Assembly (NCBI RefSeq): GCF_902859805.1
Contig: NZ_CADIKC010000003.1
Location: 124,001 to 188,000 of the forward strand
Direction of reading: 5' to 3'
Length of the DNA stretch: 64,000 nt
Origin: Paraburkholderia sediminicola
Lineage (GTDB): Bacteria > Pseudomonadota > Gammaproteobacteria > Burkholderiales > Burkholderiaceae
This document shows, one piece after another, positions 1-9,685 of this stretch. Numbering within the stretch: position 1 is the first letter of the stretch; the number at the start of each line of letters is the position of its first letter. Both the position numbers and the translations under genes were made by a program. The notes beneath the pieces were generated by a model that did not search any database, had not been told where the DNA came from, and saw only the letters and a list, made by a program, of their open reading frames with translations.

Positions 1-1009
1 TCTTCGGGAACAGGCCCAGCAGCACCAGGATCACGCCGCCCATCGCGCAGACAAAGCGGCTCTTCACACCCGTCACACCGATCAGGCCGACGTTCTGCGA
101 GAACGAGGTATGCGGAAACGAATTGAAGATGCCGCCGATCAGCGTGCCCAGACCATCGACGCGCAGACCGCGCACCAGCGTCTTCTGATCCACCGGACGA
201 TCCACCATGTCGCCGACTGCGAGGAACATGCCGGTCGATTCGATGAAGGTGACGAACATCACGGTGACCATCGTCGCGATCGCGAGCGGATCGAAATGCG
301 GCAGGCCGAAGTGGAACGGCATCACGATGCCGACCCACGGTGCGTGCGTGACGCCGTCCATGTTCACGCGGCCGAGTGCCAGCGCGATGACGAAACCCGC
401 AACGATGCCGAGCAGCACCGAGATATTGGCGAGGAAGCCCTTGGCGAATTTGTTGATCAGCAGGATCAGCATCAGCACCATCAGCGACAAACCAAGGTAG
501 ACCGGGTTGCCGTAATCAGGATTGCCCACGCCGCCGGCTGCCCAGTTGATGCCCACTTCCATCAGCGAGAGACCGATCACCGAGATCACCACACCGATCA
601 CGACCGGTGGGAAAAAGCGCAGCAGCTTGCCGACCATTGGCGCGAGAAGGATGCCGATGACGCCGGCCGCGATAGTCGAGCCGAAGATGTCGAGAATGCC
701 GAGCGAAGGGTTGGTGCCGATCGCGACCATCGGACCGACAGCCGCGAACGTGCAGCCCATGATGACCGGCAGACGGATGCCGAAGATCCACAGACCGAGG
801 GTCTGAATCAGCGTGGCGATGCCGCAGGAAAACAGATCGGCGCTGATCAGGAACGCGATCTGGTCTTTCGGCAATTTCAGCGCCGCGCCGATGATCAGCG
901 GCACCGCAACCGCGCCTGCGTACATCACCAAAACGTGCTGAATGCCGAGCGTCAGCAACTGGCCCGCGGGCAGTCGCTCGTCGCACGGGTGAACCGTGTT
1001 CGATTGCAT
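1..1009 (-). CDS. NCS2-family xanthine/uric acid permease, C-terminus beyond the left edge
   Basis: Inner-membrane nucleobase:cation symporter-2 protein that would import xanthine, urate or a related purine with protons. About 336 residues are visible. The reading frame is one long run of hydrophobic segments. Near residue 305 lies QNVGLIGVTG, which fits the nucleobase transporter signature Q-N-x-G-x4-T-[RKG] of the xanthine/urate branch rather than the uracil branch. The ATG at 1009 follows a GGAGAGAG ribosome site about 6 nt upstream. The gene runs away from the xylulokinase across a 425-bp divergent gap. The exact purine cannot be told from sequence, and the C-terminal segments are off the window. 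Confidence 0.88.
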   Translation of the reverse strand, partial: MQSNTVHPCDERLPAGQLLTLGIQHVLVMYAGAVAVPLIIGAALKLPKDQIAFLISADLFSCGIATLIQTLGLWIFGIRLPVIMGCTFAAVGPMVAIGTNPSLGILDIFGSTIAAGVIGILLAPMVGKLLRFFPPVVIGVVISVIGLSLMEVGINWAAGGVGNPDYGNPVYLGLSLMVLMLILLINKFAKGFLANISVLLGIVAGFVIALALGRVNMDGVTHAPWVGIVMPFHFGLPHFDPLAIATMVTVMFVTFIESTGMFLAVGDMVDRPVDQKTLVRGLRVDGLGTLIGGIFNSFPHTSFSQNVGLIGVTGVKSRFVCAMGGVILVLLGLFPK

Positions 1010-1434
1010 TTTGTCTCTCTCCACCATCTAGTTTTGGGATGACTCCAAGGTATGCGGAACGAAAAGCTGCAACAAGACCACTGGGGCCTATTCCGGCATT
1101 CCCGGTGACGATATGGATGAAGCCTGTTTGAAAGCTAAAAGAAATGCGTGCGTCGCACAAATCGGCTGTTAGCCCCTTGCAGCGGCGATGGACGCTCACG
1201 CGTCGCGCGTGCCCGTCCTGGCGGGATATGTGTGAGAATCAATGAGGTGTATCTCGCTCGACGCATAGTGCTGTTTTTGTGCGGCTCGCGGCGTGGCGGG
1301 GTTAACCCGCGATTTCGAGTTTTCAGCGCGCATTTGGGCGCGCTTCCGAAGCCGCCCAGCGGTGACGCAAAATACGTCTTTCCAGGCACCTTTCGCGTGC
1401 CTGTTCCTAAGCTCACATTGACGTCCTATCGCCC
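1010..1434. other. Divergent intergenic region with two dyads
   Basis: Non-coding stretch between the purine permease and xylB. It contains a perfect 10-bp palindrome GGGTTAACCC at 1299-1308. A short hairpin, AGGCAC with loop CTTTCGC and GTGCCT (1384-1402), lies 32 bp before the xylB start. Either could be an operator or leader structure for the kinase. I see no convincing sigma-70 hexamer pair and no small gene. Confidence 0.4.
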
Positions 1435-2928
1435 ATGAGTTTTCTTGGCATCGACCTCGGCACCGGCTCCCTCAAAGTTGCAATCGTCGACGAAAACGGC
1501 CGCGAACAGGCCGCGGCGAGTGTCGCGTATGCACTCGAAACACCGCATCCCGGATGGGCCGAAATCTCGGCGCAAACCTGGTGGCGCGCACTATGCGAAG
1601 CCGCGGGGCGGTTGCCTGCCGGGTTGCGCCGTGAAGTGCAAGCGATCGGTTTCTCCGGACAGATGCACGGTGTCGTATTGATCGACGCCGATGGCGAAGC
1701 CGTGCGCCCCGCGATGCTTTGGCCCGACACGCGCGCGTTGAGTCTCCTCGATCAGTGGCCCGAACCGCAGTCGAATCCGGTTGCGCCCGGCATGGCCGGT
1801 CCGTTGCTGCGCTGGATCGTGCAGAACGAACCGCAGTCCGCGCGCAAGACGCGGTGGGCGCTGCAACCGAAGGATTGGCTGCGCGTCGCGCTGGGCGGCG
1901 TGGTCGCAACCGATCCCTCGGACGCCTGCGCGACTGCCCTTGCCGACCCCGCGGGCGTGTGGGATCAGGCACTGCTCGAGCGGCTCGAATTGCCGCATGA
2001 ATGGTTTGCGCCGCTTGCGCCTTCCTACGCGGCGGGCGGCACCTTGTCGCCGGAAGCTGCACAGGAGCTGGGTCTGCGCGCCGGCATCGTGCTTGCAATC
2101 GGTGCCGCCGATACGCCGTGCGCGGCGCTTGGCAGCGGTCTTGCACGCGACGGCGACGCACTGCTCACCACCGGCACCGGAGGACAAATCGTCGTACTCG
2201 CCGAGCACGCACCGCAAGCGGTAAGAGGCCTGCATCGCTATCGGGCCGCGAGCGATCACTGGTATCGGATGGCGGCGATGCAAAACGTCGGCGTCGCGCT
2301 CGAACGCGTGCGGGGCTGGTTGTCGTATGAATGGGCCGATGCTTATCGTGACGCGTTCGGCGATGCATCCGGCAGTCTCGCCGGCAACGTATCGGACGGT
2401 GCCCCTGGCGATTCAACGACCGCTATTTCCAGCGCAGCAGCCGGCCTGACTTTTCTGCCGTACCTGACAGGAGAGCGCACCCCGTGGCTCAACCCCGCCG
2501 CACGTGGCGGCTGGCTTGGCCTCGCGCTCGACCACACGCGCGGCACGATGATGCGCGCCGCATTCGAAGGCGTCGCGTTCTCGCTGCGTGCCGGCCTCGA
2601 CGCGATCCGCGCGAGCGGCGCGACCGTGACGACCTTGAAACTCGCGGGCGGCGGTTCTGTCGATGCGCGCTGGAGGCAGTTGCTCGCCGATGCGTTAAAC
2701 GTCGAACTCCATGCCGTCGACTGTCCCAACGCGGCGCCGCGTGGCGCCGCGATCCTTGGCGGATTGGCGAGCGGGCATTGGCACGCGAGCGACCTCGTCG
2801 CGCTTGCACCAGGCGCGACGCGCGTTGCCGGACCGCAAGGCGATGCGGCGCTCGCCGAACGTTATGCCCGCTTTCTCGATCTGTATGGCCGCGTCGAATC
2901 ATGGTTCGGCGAAACGCCGCTTCGCTGA
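1435..2928 (+). CDS. xylB: Xylulokinase (FGGY family), copy 1
   Basis: Phosphorylates D-xylulose to xylulose 5-phosphate for the pentose phosphate pathway. The 497-aa length is normal for XylB. The N-terminal phosphate-binding loop is LGIDLGTGSLKVAIVD (residues 4-19). The substrate-domain motif GFSGQMHGVV follows near residue 75 and ILWPDTRA-like ML-WPDTRA near residue 98. The C-terminal half has LPYLTGERTPW near residue 345 and a GGGS adenosine-binding turn. It stands alone, with no xylose isomerase or transporter beside it. It is clearly diverged from the second xylulokinase at 16336-17817, so the two are not a recent duplication. Its substrate could be another ketopentose. Confidence 0.85.
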   Translation: MSFLGIDLGTGSLKVAIVDENGREQAAASVAYALETPHPGWAEISAQTWWRALCEAAGRLPAGLRREVQAIGFSGQMHGVVLIDADGEAVRPAMLWPDTRALSLLDQWPEPQSNPVAPGMAGPLLRWIVQNEPQSARKTRWALQPKDWLRVALGGVVATDPSDACATALADPAGVWDQALLERLELPHEWFAPLAPSYAAGGTLSPEAAQELGLRAGIVLAIGAADTPCAALGSGLARDGDALLTTGTGGQIVVLAEHAPQAVRGLHRYRAASDHWYRMAAMQNVGVALERVRGWLSYEWADAYRDAFGDASGSLAGNVSDGAPGDSTTAISSAAAGLTFLPYLTGERTPWLNPAARGGWLGLALDHTRGTMMRAAFEGVAFSLRAGLDAIRASGATVTTLKLAGGGSVDARWRQLLADALNVELHAVDCPNAAPRGAAILGGLASGHWHASDLVALAPGATRVAGPQGDAALAERYARFLDLYGRVESWFGETPLR

Positions 2929-3153
2929 GCAACGCGATGTCAGCTACAGACAATGCCGCGACGTACTTTGCAATACCATGACGGCTTTCGCACGCTAAGG
3001 TATAGGCCGGCGAACGATGCCGGGCGGCAACGACACTGTCCGTCCCCAGCCCGGCACACGAATTAACCGCGACCGCGAACCGCAACACCGGCACGCCGCG
3101 CGATATCTCACCGCGACGCGCCACGCATTCACCGACTCACAGGAGCATTCACG

Positions 3154-4260
<1,107 letters not shown>

Positions 4261-4295
4261 TACGTCACCGACCCGGCACAGAAAGGAGCATGTCG

Positions 4296-5147
4296 ATGCT
4301 TGAACTATTGTCGTCGCATGCCTGCCATGGCGGCGAGCAGCGGATCTACCGGCACGACTCGCAGACCGTCGGTCTGCCGATGCGCTTCTCGGTGTATCTG
4401 CCGCCGCAGGCTTTGCAGGCCAACGCGAACGTGCCCGCGCTGTTCTATCTCGCCGGGCTGACTTGCACGGAAGAAACCTTCCCGGTCAAGGCGGGCGCGC
4501 AGCGCTTCGCGGCGCAGCATGGTATCGCGCTGATCGCGCCGGACACCAGTCCGCGCGGTGCGGGCGTGCCGGGCGAAAGCGCGGCGTGGGACTTCGGCGT
4601 GGGCGCGGGCTTTTACGTCAACGCGACGCAGCAGCCGTGGGCGAAGCACTACCGGATGTACTCGTATGTGCGCGATGAACTGCGCGAAACCGTGCTCGCA
4701 AATCTGCCGGTGGACGGTGCGCGTCTGGGCATCTTCGGGCATTCGATGGGTGGCCATGGCGCGCTGATGCTGGCGCTGCGCAACCCGGAGATCTATCGGT
4801 CGGTGTCGGCCTTCGCGCCGATCGCCGCGCCTTCACAGTGCCCGTGGGGCGTGAAGGCGTTCAGCGGATACCTGGGTGAGGACCGTGAAGCGTGGAGGCA
4901 GTATGACTCGAGCGAACTGGTCGCCCATGCAAAGCGCAAATTCGCGGAGGGGATTCTGATCGATCAGGGGCTGGCGGATCAGTTTCTCGCCGAGCAACTG
5001 AACCCGGATGTGTTCGAAGCCGCCTGCAAGGCCGCGGGACAGCCGCTGACCTTGCGTCGTCATGCTGGCTACGACCACGGGTATTACTTCATCACGACGT
5101 TCATCGAGGATCATCTCGCGCATCACGCGAAGGTGCTGCTCGGCTGA
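4296..5147 (+). CDS. fghA: S-formylglutathione hydrolase
   Basis: Serine hydrolase that cleaves S-formylglutathione to formate and glutathione, completing the frmA pathway. The product is 283 aa, as in FrmB/FghA enzymes. The nucleophile elbow GHSMGGHG is near residue 150, the acid residue lies in LIDQGLADQF, and the histidine is in GYDHGYYF near the C-terminus. The start at 4296 (MLELLSSHA) is preferred over the in-frame ATG at 4290. The AGGAG at 4284-4288 is only 1 nt from the earlier ATG but 7 nt from this one, and the family begins at this point. The frame is open further upstream inside frmA, but that part is not coding. Confidence 0.94.
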   Translation: MLELLSSHACHGGEQRIYRHDSQTVGLPMRFSVYLPPQALQANANVPALFYLAGLTCTEETFPVKAGAQRFAAQHGIALIAPDTSPRGAGVPGESAAWDFGVGAGFYVNATQQPWAKHYRMYSYVRDELRETVLANLPVDGARLGIFGHSMGGHGALMLALRNPEIYRSVSAFAPIAAPSQCPWGVKAFSGYLGEDREAWRQYDSSELVAHAKRKFAEGILIDQGLADQFLAEQLNPDVFEAACKAAGQPLTLRRHAGYDHGYYFITTFIEDHLAHHAKVLLG

Positions 5148-5210
5148 AATTCGCAGGGCGATGGCGGCGGCATGCAGTGTGTCGCCGCCAGCCGCCGCTT
5201 CAACGCGGCT

Positions 5211-5993
5211 TCAACGACGCCTTAGCAGGCTCCCGCCATACACCACTGCCGACAGCACGGTGATCCAGAAGCTCGTCGGCCAGTCGGTATAGAACGCCAG
5301 CGTCAGACCGAGCCATGCCTGCACCAGCGCGAACACGGCGGCGAGTACGAGACCAGTCGAGAGCCGTGTCGTCACGTTTTGCGCGGCGGCGGCCGGCCCA
5401 ACCATCAGCGTGAACACCAGCAGCACGCCGACAATCTGCGTGCACGCCGCCACGGCGAGCGCGGCAATCGACAGAAACAGTACCGATACCCTGCGCAGCG
5501 ACACGCCCTTGGCTTCCGCCAATTCCGGCTGCAACGAAGCAAACAGCAAGGGCCGCATGATCGCCGCGAGCGCCAGCAAACTGATAACGCCCAACGCCGC
5601 CAGCACGCCGAGTGTCGACGCATTCACGCCGAGCACGTTGCCGAACAGCAGCGCGGTGACCTGGGTCGCGTACGCGGTGAAGAAGTGCAGGAACAGCAAG
5701 CCGAAGCCGAGCGACAGCGACAGGATCACGCCGATCGCGACATCGCGTCCGGCCAGTTTCTCGCCGAGCGCACCCATGCCGACGCCTGCCGCGAGCGTGA
5801 AGCCGATCATCCCCCAGATCGGCGAGATGCCGATCAGCACAGCGCCGGTCGCGCCGGTGAAGCCGACGTGCGAGAGCGCGTGACCGGCGAAGGTCTGTCC
5901 ACGCATCACCAGAAAATAACCGACCACGCCTGCCAGCACCGCGACGATCCCAGACGCCGCGAACGCGTTCACCATGAAATCGTATTCAAACAT
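5211..5993 (-). CDS. znuB: Zinc ABC transporter permease
   Basis: Membrane subunit of the high-affinity zinc importer, 260 aa, ABC-3 family. It has several hydrophobic segments, including the early FAASGIVAVLAGVVGYFLV and the family-typical GHALSHVGFTGATGAVL stretch near residue 50. The start is the ATG of MFEYDFMVNAF. The longer open frame upstream only reads the histidine-rich znuC tail in another frame. It overlaps the end of znuC by 8 nt, so translation is probably coupled. It is the last gene of zur-znuA-znuC-znuB and is convergent with fghA. Confidence 0.93.
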   Translation of the reverse strand: MFEYDFMVNAFAASGIVAVLAGVVGYFLVMRGQTFAGHALSHVGFTGATGAVLIGISPIWGMIGFTLAAGVGMGALGEKLAGRDVAIGVILSLSLGFGLLFLHFFTAYATQVTALLFGNVLGVNASTLGVLAALGVISLLALAAIMRPLLFASLQPELAEAKGVSLRRVSVLFLSIAALAVAACTQIVGVLLVFTLMVGPAAAAQNVTTRLSTGLVLAAVFALVQAWLGLTLAFYTDWPTSFWITVLSAVVYGGSLLRRR

Positions 5994-6957
5994 CGTGCTT
6001 GTGTCCGTCGCGTGAGTCGTGCTGGTGTGAGTGGCTGTGTGCGCCACCGTGGTCGTGCGAATGTGAATGCCCGTGCGAGTGGGAGTGGCTATGGCCGCCG
6101 TTCTCGTCGTGTTCGTGCTCGTGATCGTGTTTTTCGACTTCGACATCGCCTGACATCACGAAGATGCGGCCATTCACGCGCATCACATCGATCGGTGAGC
6201 CATAGAGACGCGACAGCACCGGCCGCGTAATGACTTCATCGACGGTGCCGAGTGCGGCGACGCCGCTACCGAGATACAGCACGCGATCGAGCGCGTGCAG
6301 TAGCGGATTCAGTTCATGCGCCGAGAACAGCACCGCAATGCCGAGCTCCTGCTGCACGTGCCGCACCAGCTCCACCACGCTCTTCTGATGATGCGGATCG
6401 AGGCTGATCAACGGTTCGTCGAGTAGCAGCAGCTTGGGGTCGCCGAGCAGGCATTGCGCGAGCAGCAGACGCTGACGTTCGCCGCCCGACAGTTCCGATA
6501 ACGGCCGCTCGGCCAGCTGACGGCCGCCCACCAGATCCAACACCCGCTCGACATCCGCGCGGGTTTTGCTGTCCGCGTGGGGCAGGCCCCAGCGGTGTCC
6601 ATCGGCGGCCATGGCGACGAAGTCGCGGCCGCGCACGCGGCGCCCGGCCAGCGCACTGCGCGTCTGCGGCATATAACCGATCGACGAGTTACCCCGTTCG
6701 ACCGGCTGCCCTAACACGCGGATCGCGCCGCTCGCCGCCGGCACGAGACCGAGCACGGCGCGCATCAGCGTGGTCTTGCCCGCGCCGTTCGGCCCGAGCA
6801 CGCCGATGAATTCGCCCTGGTTCACCACGAAGCCGGCGTCGCGCAGAATCGTGCGGCCGCCGAGTTCGAGCGTTACGCGCTCGAGTTCAAGCACGGGCGC
6901 GTTGCTGCGAGCGCCCGTCGATGCATTGGCTGGCGTGCTGCGGCCAGTTTCGTTCAT
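5986..6957 (-). CDS. znuC: Zinc ABC transporter ATPase with histidine-rich C-terminal tail
   Basis: ATP-hydrolysing subunit of the ZnuABC zinc importer, 323 aa. It has Walker A GPNGAGKTT near residue 55, signature LSGGERQR near residue 155 and Walker B LLLLDEP. After the ATPase domain, from about residue 275, comes a tail of roughly 50 residues with about 18 histidines in HSHS, HDHE and similar repeats. This is much longer than E. coli ZnuC (about 250 aa). The tail is probably a cytoplasmic zinc-binding segment. The start is MNETGRS at 6957, coupled to znuA by a 4-nt ATGA overlap; an upstream extension would lie inside znuA and lacks family similarity. Confidence 0.93.
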   Translation of the reverse strand: MNETGRSTPANASTGARSNAPVLELERVTLELGGRTILRDAGFVVNQGEFIGVLGPNGAGKTTLMRAVLGLVPAASGAIRVLGQPVERGNSSIGYMPQTRSALAGRRVRGRDFVAMAADGHRWGLPHADSKTRADVERVLDLVGGRQLAERPLSELSGGERQRLLLAQCLLGDPKLLLLDEPLISLDPHHQKSVVELVRHVQQELGIAVLFSAHELNPLLHALDRVLYLGSGVAALGTVDEVITRPVLSRLYGSPIDVMRVNGRIFVMSGDVEVEKHDHEHEHDENGGHSHSHSHGHSHSHDHGGAHSHSHQHDSRDGHKHDV

Positions 6958-7928
6958 TGGGTTTTTCCTTTGGCAGTGCTCGCCGCCGCATTCGCTCCGC
7001 CCGCATCGCCCGCAGCCAGCGCCGTGCCCAGCGCGTCGAGCTGCGTCAGCATCCACGTCTGATAGGTCTTACCGGCCGGTTCGGTTTCGGTGACGCTCAT
7101 GGTCGGCACCTTCGATTGCTGCGCGAGCTTCAACATGCGTTTGGTCAGGGCCTCGGTTGCCTGGCTGTTATAGATCAGAACGCGTACGCGCTTTTCACGC
7201 AGATCGCGTTCGAACGCGGCGATATCGGCCGCGCTTGCTTCAGTGTCGTTCATCGTCGCCAGCTGGAAGCGCAGATTGCGCATCGAGAGGCCGACTGCGT
7301 CCGACATATAGCCGAACACCGGCTCGGTTGCCGTCACCGGCACGCCGGCGTAGCGGCCATGCAGATCGGCGACCTTGGCGTCGATGGGTTTCAGCGAATC
7401 GAGAAACTTCGCGAGGTTCGCATCGTACGCCGACTTGTGCGCCGGGTCAGCCGCGACGAGCGCCGCGCTCACCGCGCGCGCCACTTTCGGCATGGTGGCC
7501 GGGTCGTACCAGAGGTGAGGATTATCGCCGCTCTTCTTGCCGGTCAGCTCGGCGGCAACGATCGTCGTGCGATTCGAGCCCTTGGAAGCGGCCAGCAGTT
7601 TCGCCATCCACGGATCGTAGTCGGCGCCGTTGTAGACCACAAGGCTCGCATGCTGCAGGGCCCGCGCCGTCTTCGGGCTGGCTTCGAACAGGTGCGGGTC
7701 CTGATCCGGATTGCTGAGGATGCTGGTCACGTCGACGCGGTCGCCGCCCAGTTGCTGCACGACGTCGCCGTAAAAATTCTCCGCTGCCACTACCGGGATT
7801 TTCGCATCCGCCGCAAATGCGCCGTGGCTGAGCGTGAAAGCGGCAGCCACCGTCGCGCCCATGGCCACGGTCTTCGACAGCTTCAGCGCATGGCGCGCCC
7901 CGTTCAACATCGAGCCGAATTTCTTCAT
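6954..7928 (-). CDS. znuA: Zinc ABC transporter periplasmic binding protein
   Basis: Cluster A-I (cluster 9) metal-binding protein that delivers zinc to ZnuBC, 324 aa. The signal peptide spans roughly residues 1-40 and ends at GAFAAD. Metal-ligand candidates are the His of DQDPHLFEASP, the His of NPHLWYDP, and the later EPVFGYM glutamate and YNSQ region. The charged, histidine-rich loop seen in many ZnuA proteins is absent. In this operon the histidine-rich segment is on ZnuC instead. The stop overlaps the znuC start. The 87-nt gap to zur suggests co-transcription. Confidence 0.93.
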   Translation of the reverse strand: MKKFGSMLNGARHALKLSKTVAMGATVAAAFTLSHGAFAADAKIPVVAAENFYGDVVQQLGGDRVDVTSILSNPDQDPHLFEASPKTARALQHASLVVYNGADYDPWMAKLLAASKGSNRTTIVAAELTGKKSGDNPHLWYDPATMPKVARAVSAALVAADPAHKSAYDANLAKFLDSLKPIDAKVADLHGRYAGVPVTATEPVFGYMSDAVGLSMRNLRFQLATMNDTEASAADIAAFERDLREKRVRVLIYNSQATEALTKRMLKLAQQSKVPTMSVTETEPAGKTYQTWMLTQLDALGTALAAGDAGGANAAASTAKGKTQ

Positions 7929-8015
7929 CGTTGTTTCCTGCTGCGTGAGAGTTGAATGAACTACAAACCTTGAGAGCGGCGCGCTTCTGCGTTCATGCCG
8001 GCGTTCACGCCGCTT

Positions 8016-8495
8016 TTATAGAGGCGCACCGGCGGGCCGCGTCGCACGGGCGCAGCGCGCGCACAAACCGCTTAGTTCGACCACCTGGCGATGCACCTCG
8101 AAACCGTGCGCCGGCGCGCTATGCGACAACTGCTGGGCAAGATCGCCGCCGGGAATCTCGACCGTCGCGCCGCAGCCGTCGCACATCAGAAACTGGCTGC
8201 GATGCGGTACGCCGACCTCGCAGCAGGCAAAAAACGCGTTCTTCGATTCGATCCGATGGACGAAGCCGTGCGCGAGCAGGAAGTCCAGGGCGCGGTAGAT
8301 CGTGGTCGGCGGCACCCGGCCGCGTTGCGGCTCGAGCGCGTCCAGCAACTCGTAAGCGCCGATCGGCCGGTCGCTGGCGACGATCGCCGCATACACCTGA
8401 CGCCGCAGCGGCGTGAGCGCGAGCCCATGCAGCGCGGCGTGCGCCTCGGCATGGGCGAGCCGCACGGCATGGTGTTCTGCCATCGATGTAGCCAT
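8016..8495 (-). CDS. zur: Zinc uptake regulator (Fur family)
   Basis: Zinc-dependent repressor, 159 aa, expected to shut off znuACB when zinc is plentiful. A winged-helix N-terminal half (LTPLRRQVYAAIVAS; PPTTIYRALDFLLAHG near residue 70) leads to a dimerisation half. That half has two CxxC pairs, CDGCG near residue 117 and CARC near residue 146, which form the structural zinc site. The ATG at 8495 has AGGGAG 7 nt upstream; another in-frame ATG at 8483 is less well placed. As the first gene of zur-znuA-znuC-znuB it is probably autoregulated. Confidence 0.93.
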   Translation of the reverse strand: MATSMAEHHAVRLAHAEAHAALHGLALTPLRRQVYAAIVASDRPIGAYELLDALEPQRGRVPPTTIYRALDFLLAHGFVHRIESKNAFFACCEVGVPHRSQFLMCDGCGATVEIPGGDLAQQLSHSAPAHGFEVHRQVVELSGLCARCARATRPAGAPL

Positions 8496-8522
8496 CAGCC
8501 AACTCCCTGACGAACCTGCGAA

Positions 8523-8561
8523 GCTTCGGAGCGAAGCGAGGCCGCAATGATATAACGTATC
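8523..8561 (-). promoter_or_regulatory. Candidate zur leader hairpin and Zur-type operator
   Basis: Upstream of zur lie a perfect 6-bp hairpin, GCTTCG-GAG-CGAAGC (8523-8537), and an AT-rich imperfect dyad, GATATAACGTATC (8549-8561). The second resembles the TATAAC/GTTATA core of Zur boxes but matches only part of the consensus. Position relative to the operon start fits autoregulation. The assignment is inference. Confidence 0.35.
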
Positions 8562-8736
8562 TCGATTTTTTGTCAGCGGCTTGCGCAGAAAGCAGCTTCG
8601 CGGTCTTCGATTTCTCGTATTTGTGTGGGTCGAAGCTGGAAGAGGGTGTGCGATGGTCCTGCCGCGCTGCACCATCGAAATCTGGTCGAGCGCCTTGACA
8701 TGACCCGGTCCGTATCCGATCATTCGATCACTAACA

Positions 8737-8767
8737 GAGCAATTGTTCGCGCAACGAGCGTTCGCTC
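8737..8767 (+). promoter_or_regulatory. Tandem dyad operator before the polyol transport operon
   Basis: Two 12-bp dyads lie 39 bp before the dehydrogenase start: GAGCAATTGTTC (8737-8748) and GAGCGTTCGCTC (8756-8767), starting 19 bp apart. A pair of the same form and the same 19-bp offset lies upstream of the arabinitol dehydrogenase gene at 19403-19433. The natural candidate regulator is the SorC-family protein encoded at 15304-16257. Confidence 0.55.
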
Positions 8768-8805
8768 ACCGCGCCTCAAGAAGCGAAACGAACCGGAGAC
8801 AGGCA

Positions 8806-9588
8806 GTGGCGGCACGATTGCAAGATAAGGTGGCCATTCTGACGGGCGCGGCAAGCGGAATCGGTGAAGCCGTGGCCCGGCGCTATCTGGACGAAGGCGC
8901 ACGCTGCGTGCTGGTCGACGTGAAGCCGGCGGACAGTTTCGGCGATGCGCTGCGCGCCGCCTACGGCGACCGCGTGCTGACCGTCAGCGCCGATGTAACG
9001 CACCGCGAGGATATCGAACGCATTCTCGCGAGTACGCTGGAGCGCTTCGGCCAGGTCGATATCCTGTTCAACAACGCGGCGCTCTTCGATATGCGCCCGA
9101 TCCTCGATGAATCCTGGGACGTATTCGACCGCCTCTTCTCCGTCAACGTGAAGGGCATGTTCTTCCTGATGCAAACCGTTGCCCGGAAAATGGTCGAGCA
9201 GGGCCACGGTGGCAAGATCGTCAATATGTCGTCGCAAGCCGGGCGTCGCGGCGAGGCGCTGGTGTCGCACTACTGCGCGACCAAAGCCGCCGTACTCAGC
9301 TACACGCAATCCGCCGCGCTCGCCCTCGCGCCGCACCAGATCAATGTGAACGGCATCGCGCCGGGTGTCGTCGATACGCCGATGTGGAAAGAGGTCGACG
9401 CGCTCTTCGCCCGCTATGAAAACCGGCCGCTCGGCGAGAAGAAGCGCCTCGTCGGTGAAGCGGTGCCGCTCGGGCGCATGGGTGTGCCGGACGATCTGAC
9501 CGGCGCCGCCCTGTTTCTCGCGTCGGCGGATGCCGACTACATCACCGCGCAAACCCTGAACGTCGACGGTGGCAACTGGATGAGCTGA
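8806..9588 (+). CDS. SDR-family polyol dehydrogenase, probable sorbitol (L-iditol 2-) dehydrogenase
   Basis: Classical short-chain dehydrogenase of 260 aa, likely oxidising D-sorbitol or a related hexitol to a ketose with NAD. The cofactor loop TGAASGIG is near residue 14, NNAA near residue 90, and the catalytic Ser-Tyr-Lys are in NMSSQAG and YCATKAAV near residues 142-160. Start is the GTG at 8806 with CGGAGA 6 nt upstream. It leads an operon with a polyol binding protein, two permeases, a HAD phosphatase and an ATPase, which supports the sugar-alcohol role. Substrate assignment (sorbitol versus galactitol or others) rests on context and general resemblance to SmoS-type enzymes. Confidence 0.78.
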   Translation: MAARLQDKVAILTGAASGIGEAVARRYLDEGARCVLVDVKPADSFGDALRAAYGDRVLTVSADVTHREDIERILASTLERFGQVDILFNNAALFDMRPILDESWDVFDRLFSVNVKGMFFLMQTVARKMVEQGHGGKIVNMSSQAGRRGEALVSHYCATKAAVLSYTQSAALALAPHQINVNGIAPGVVDTPMWKEVDALFARYENRPLGEKKRLVGEAVPLGRMGVPDDLTGAALFLASADADYITAQTLNVDGGNWMS

Positions 9589-9685
9589 GCGAATCGCAGA
9601 GTGGATGAGTCGAACCTGTTTCACCCTTCGTCATTTTCGTAGAACAAACGCAGCATCACATAACGTACGAGAAAGGAGACAACAC

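Noticed and set aside
110..1042. 310-aa His/Asp/Arg-rich open frame on the plus strand
   Set aside because: Antisense shadow of the NCS2 permease, whose hydrophobic segments and QNVG motif lie on the minus strand.
8016..8723. Longer zur start giving 235 aa
   Set aside because: The extra 76 residues are unlike Fur proteins; AGGGAG is correctly spaced for the ATG at 8495.
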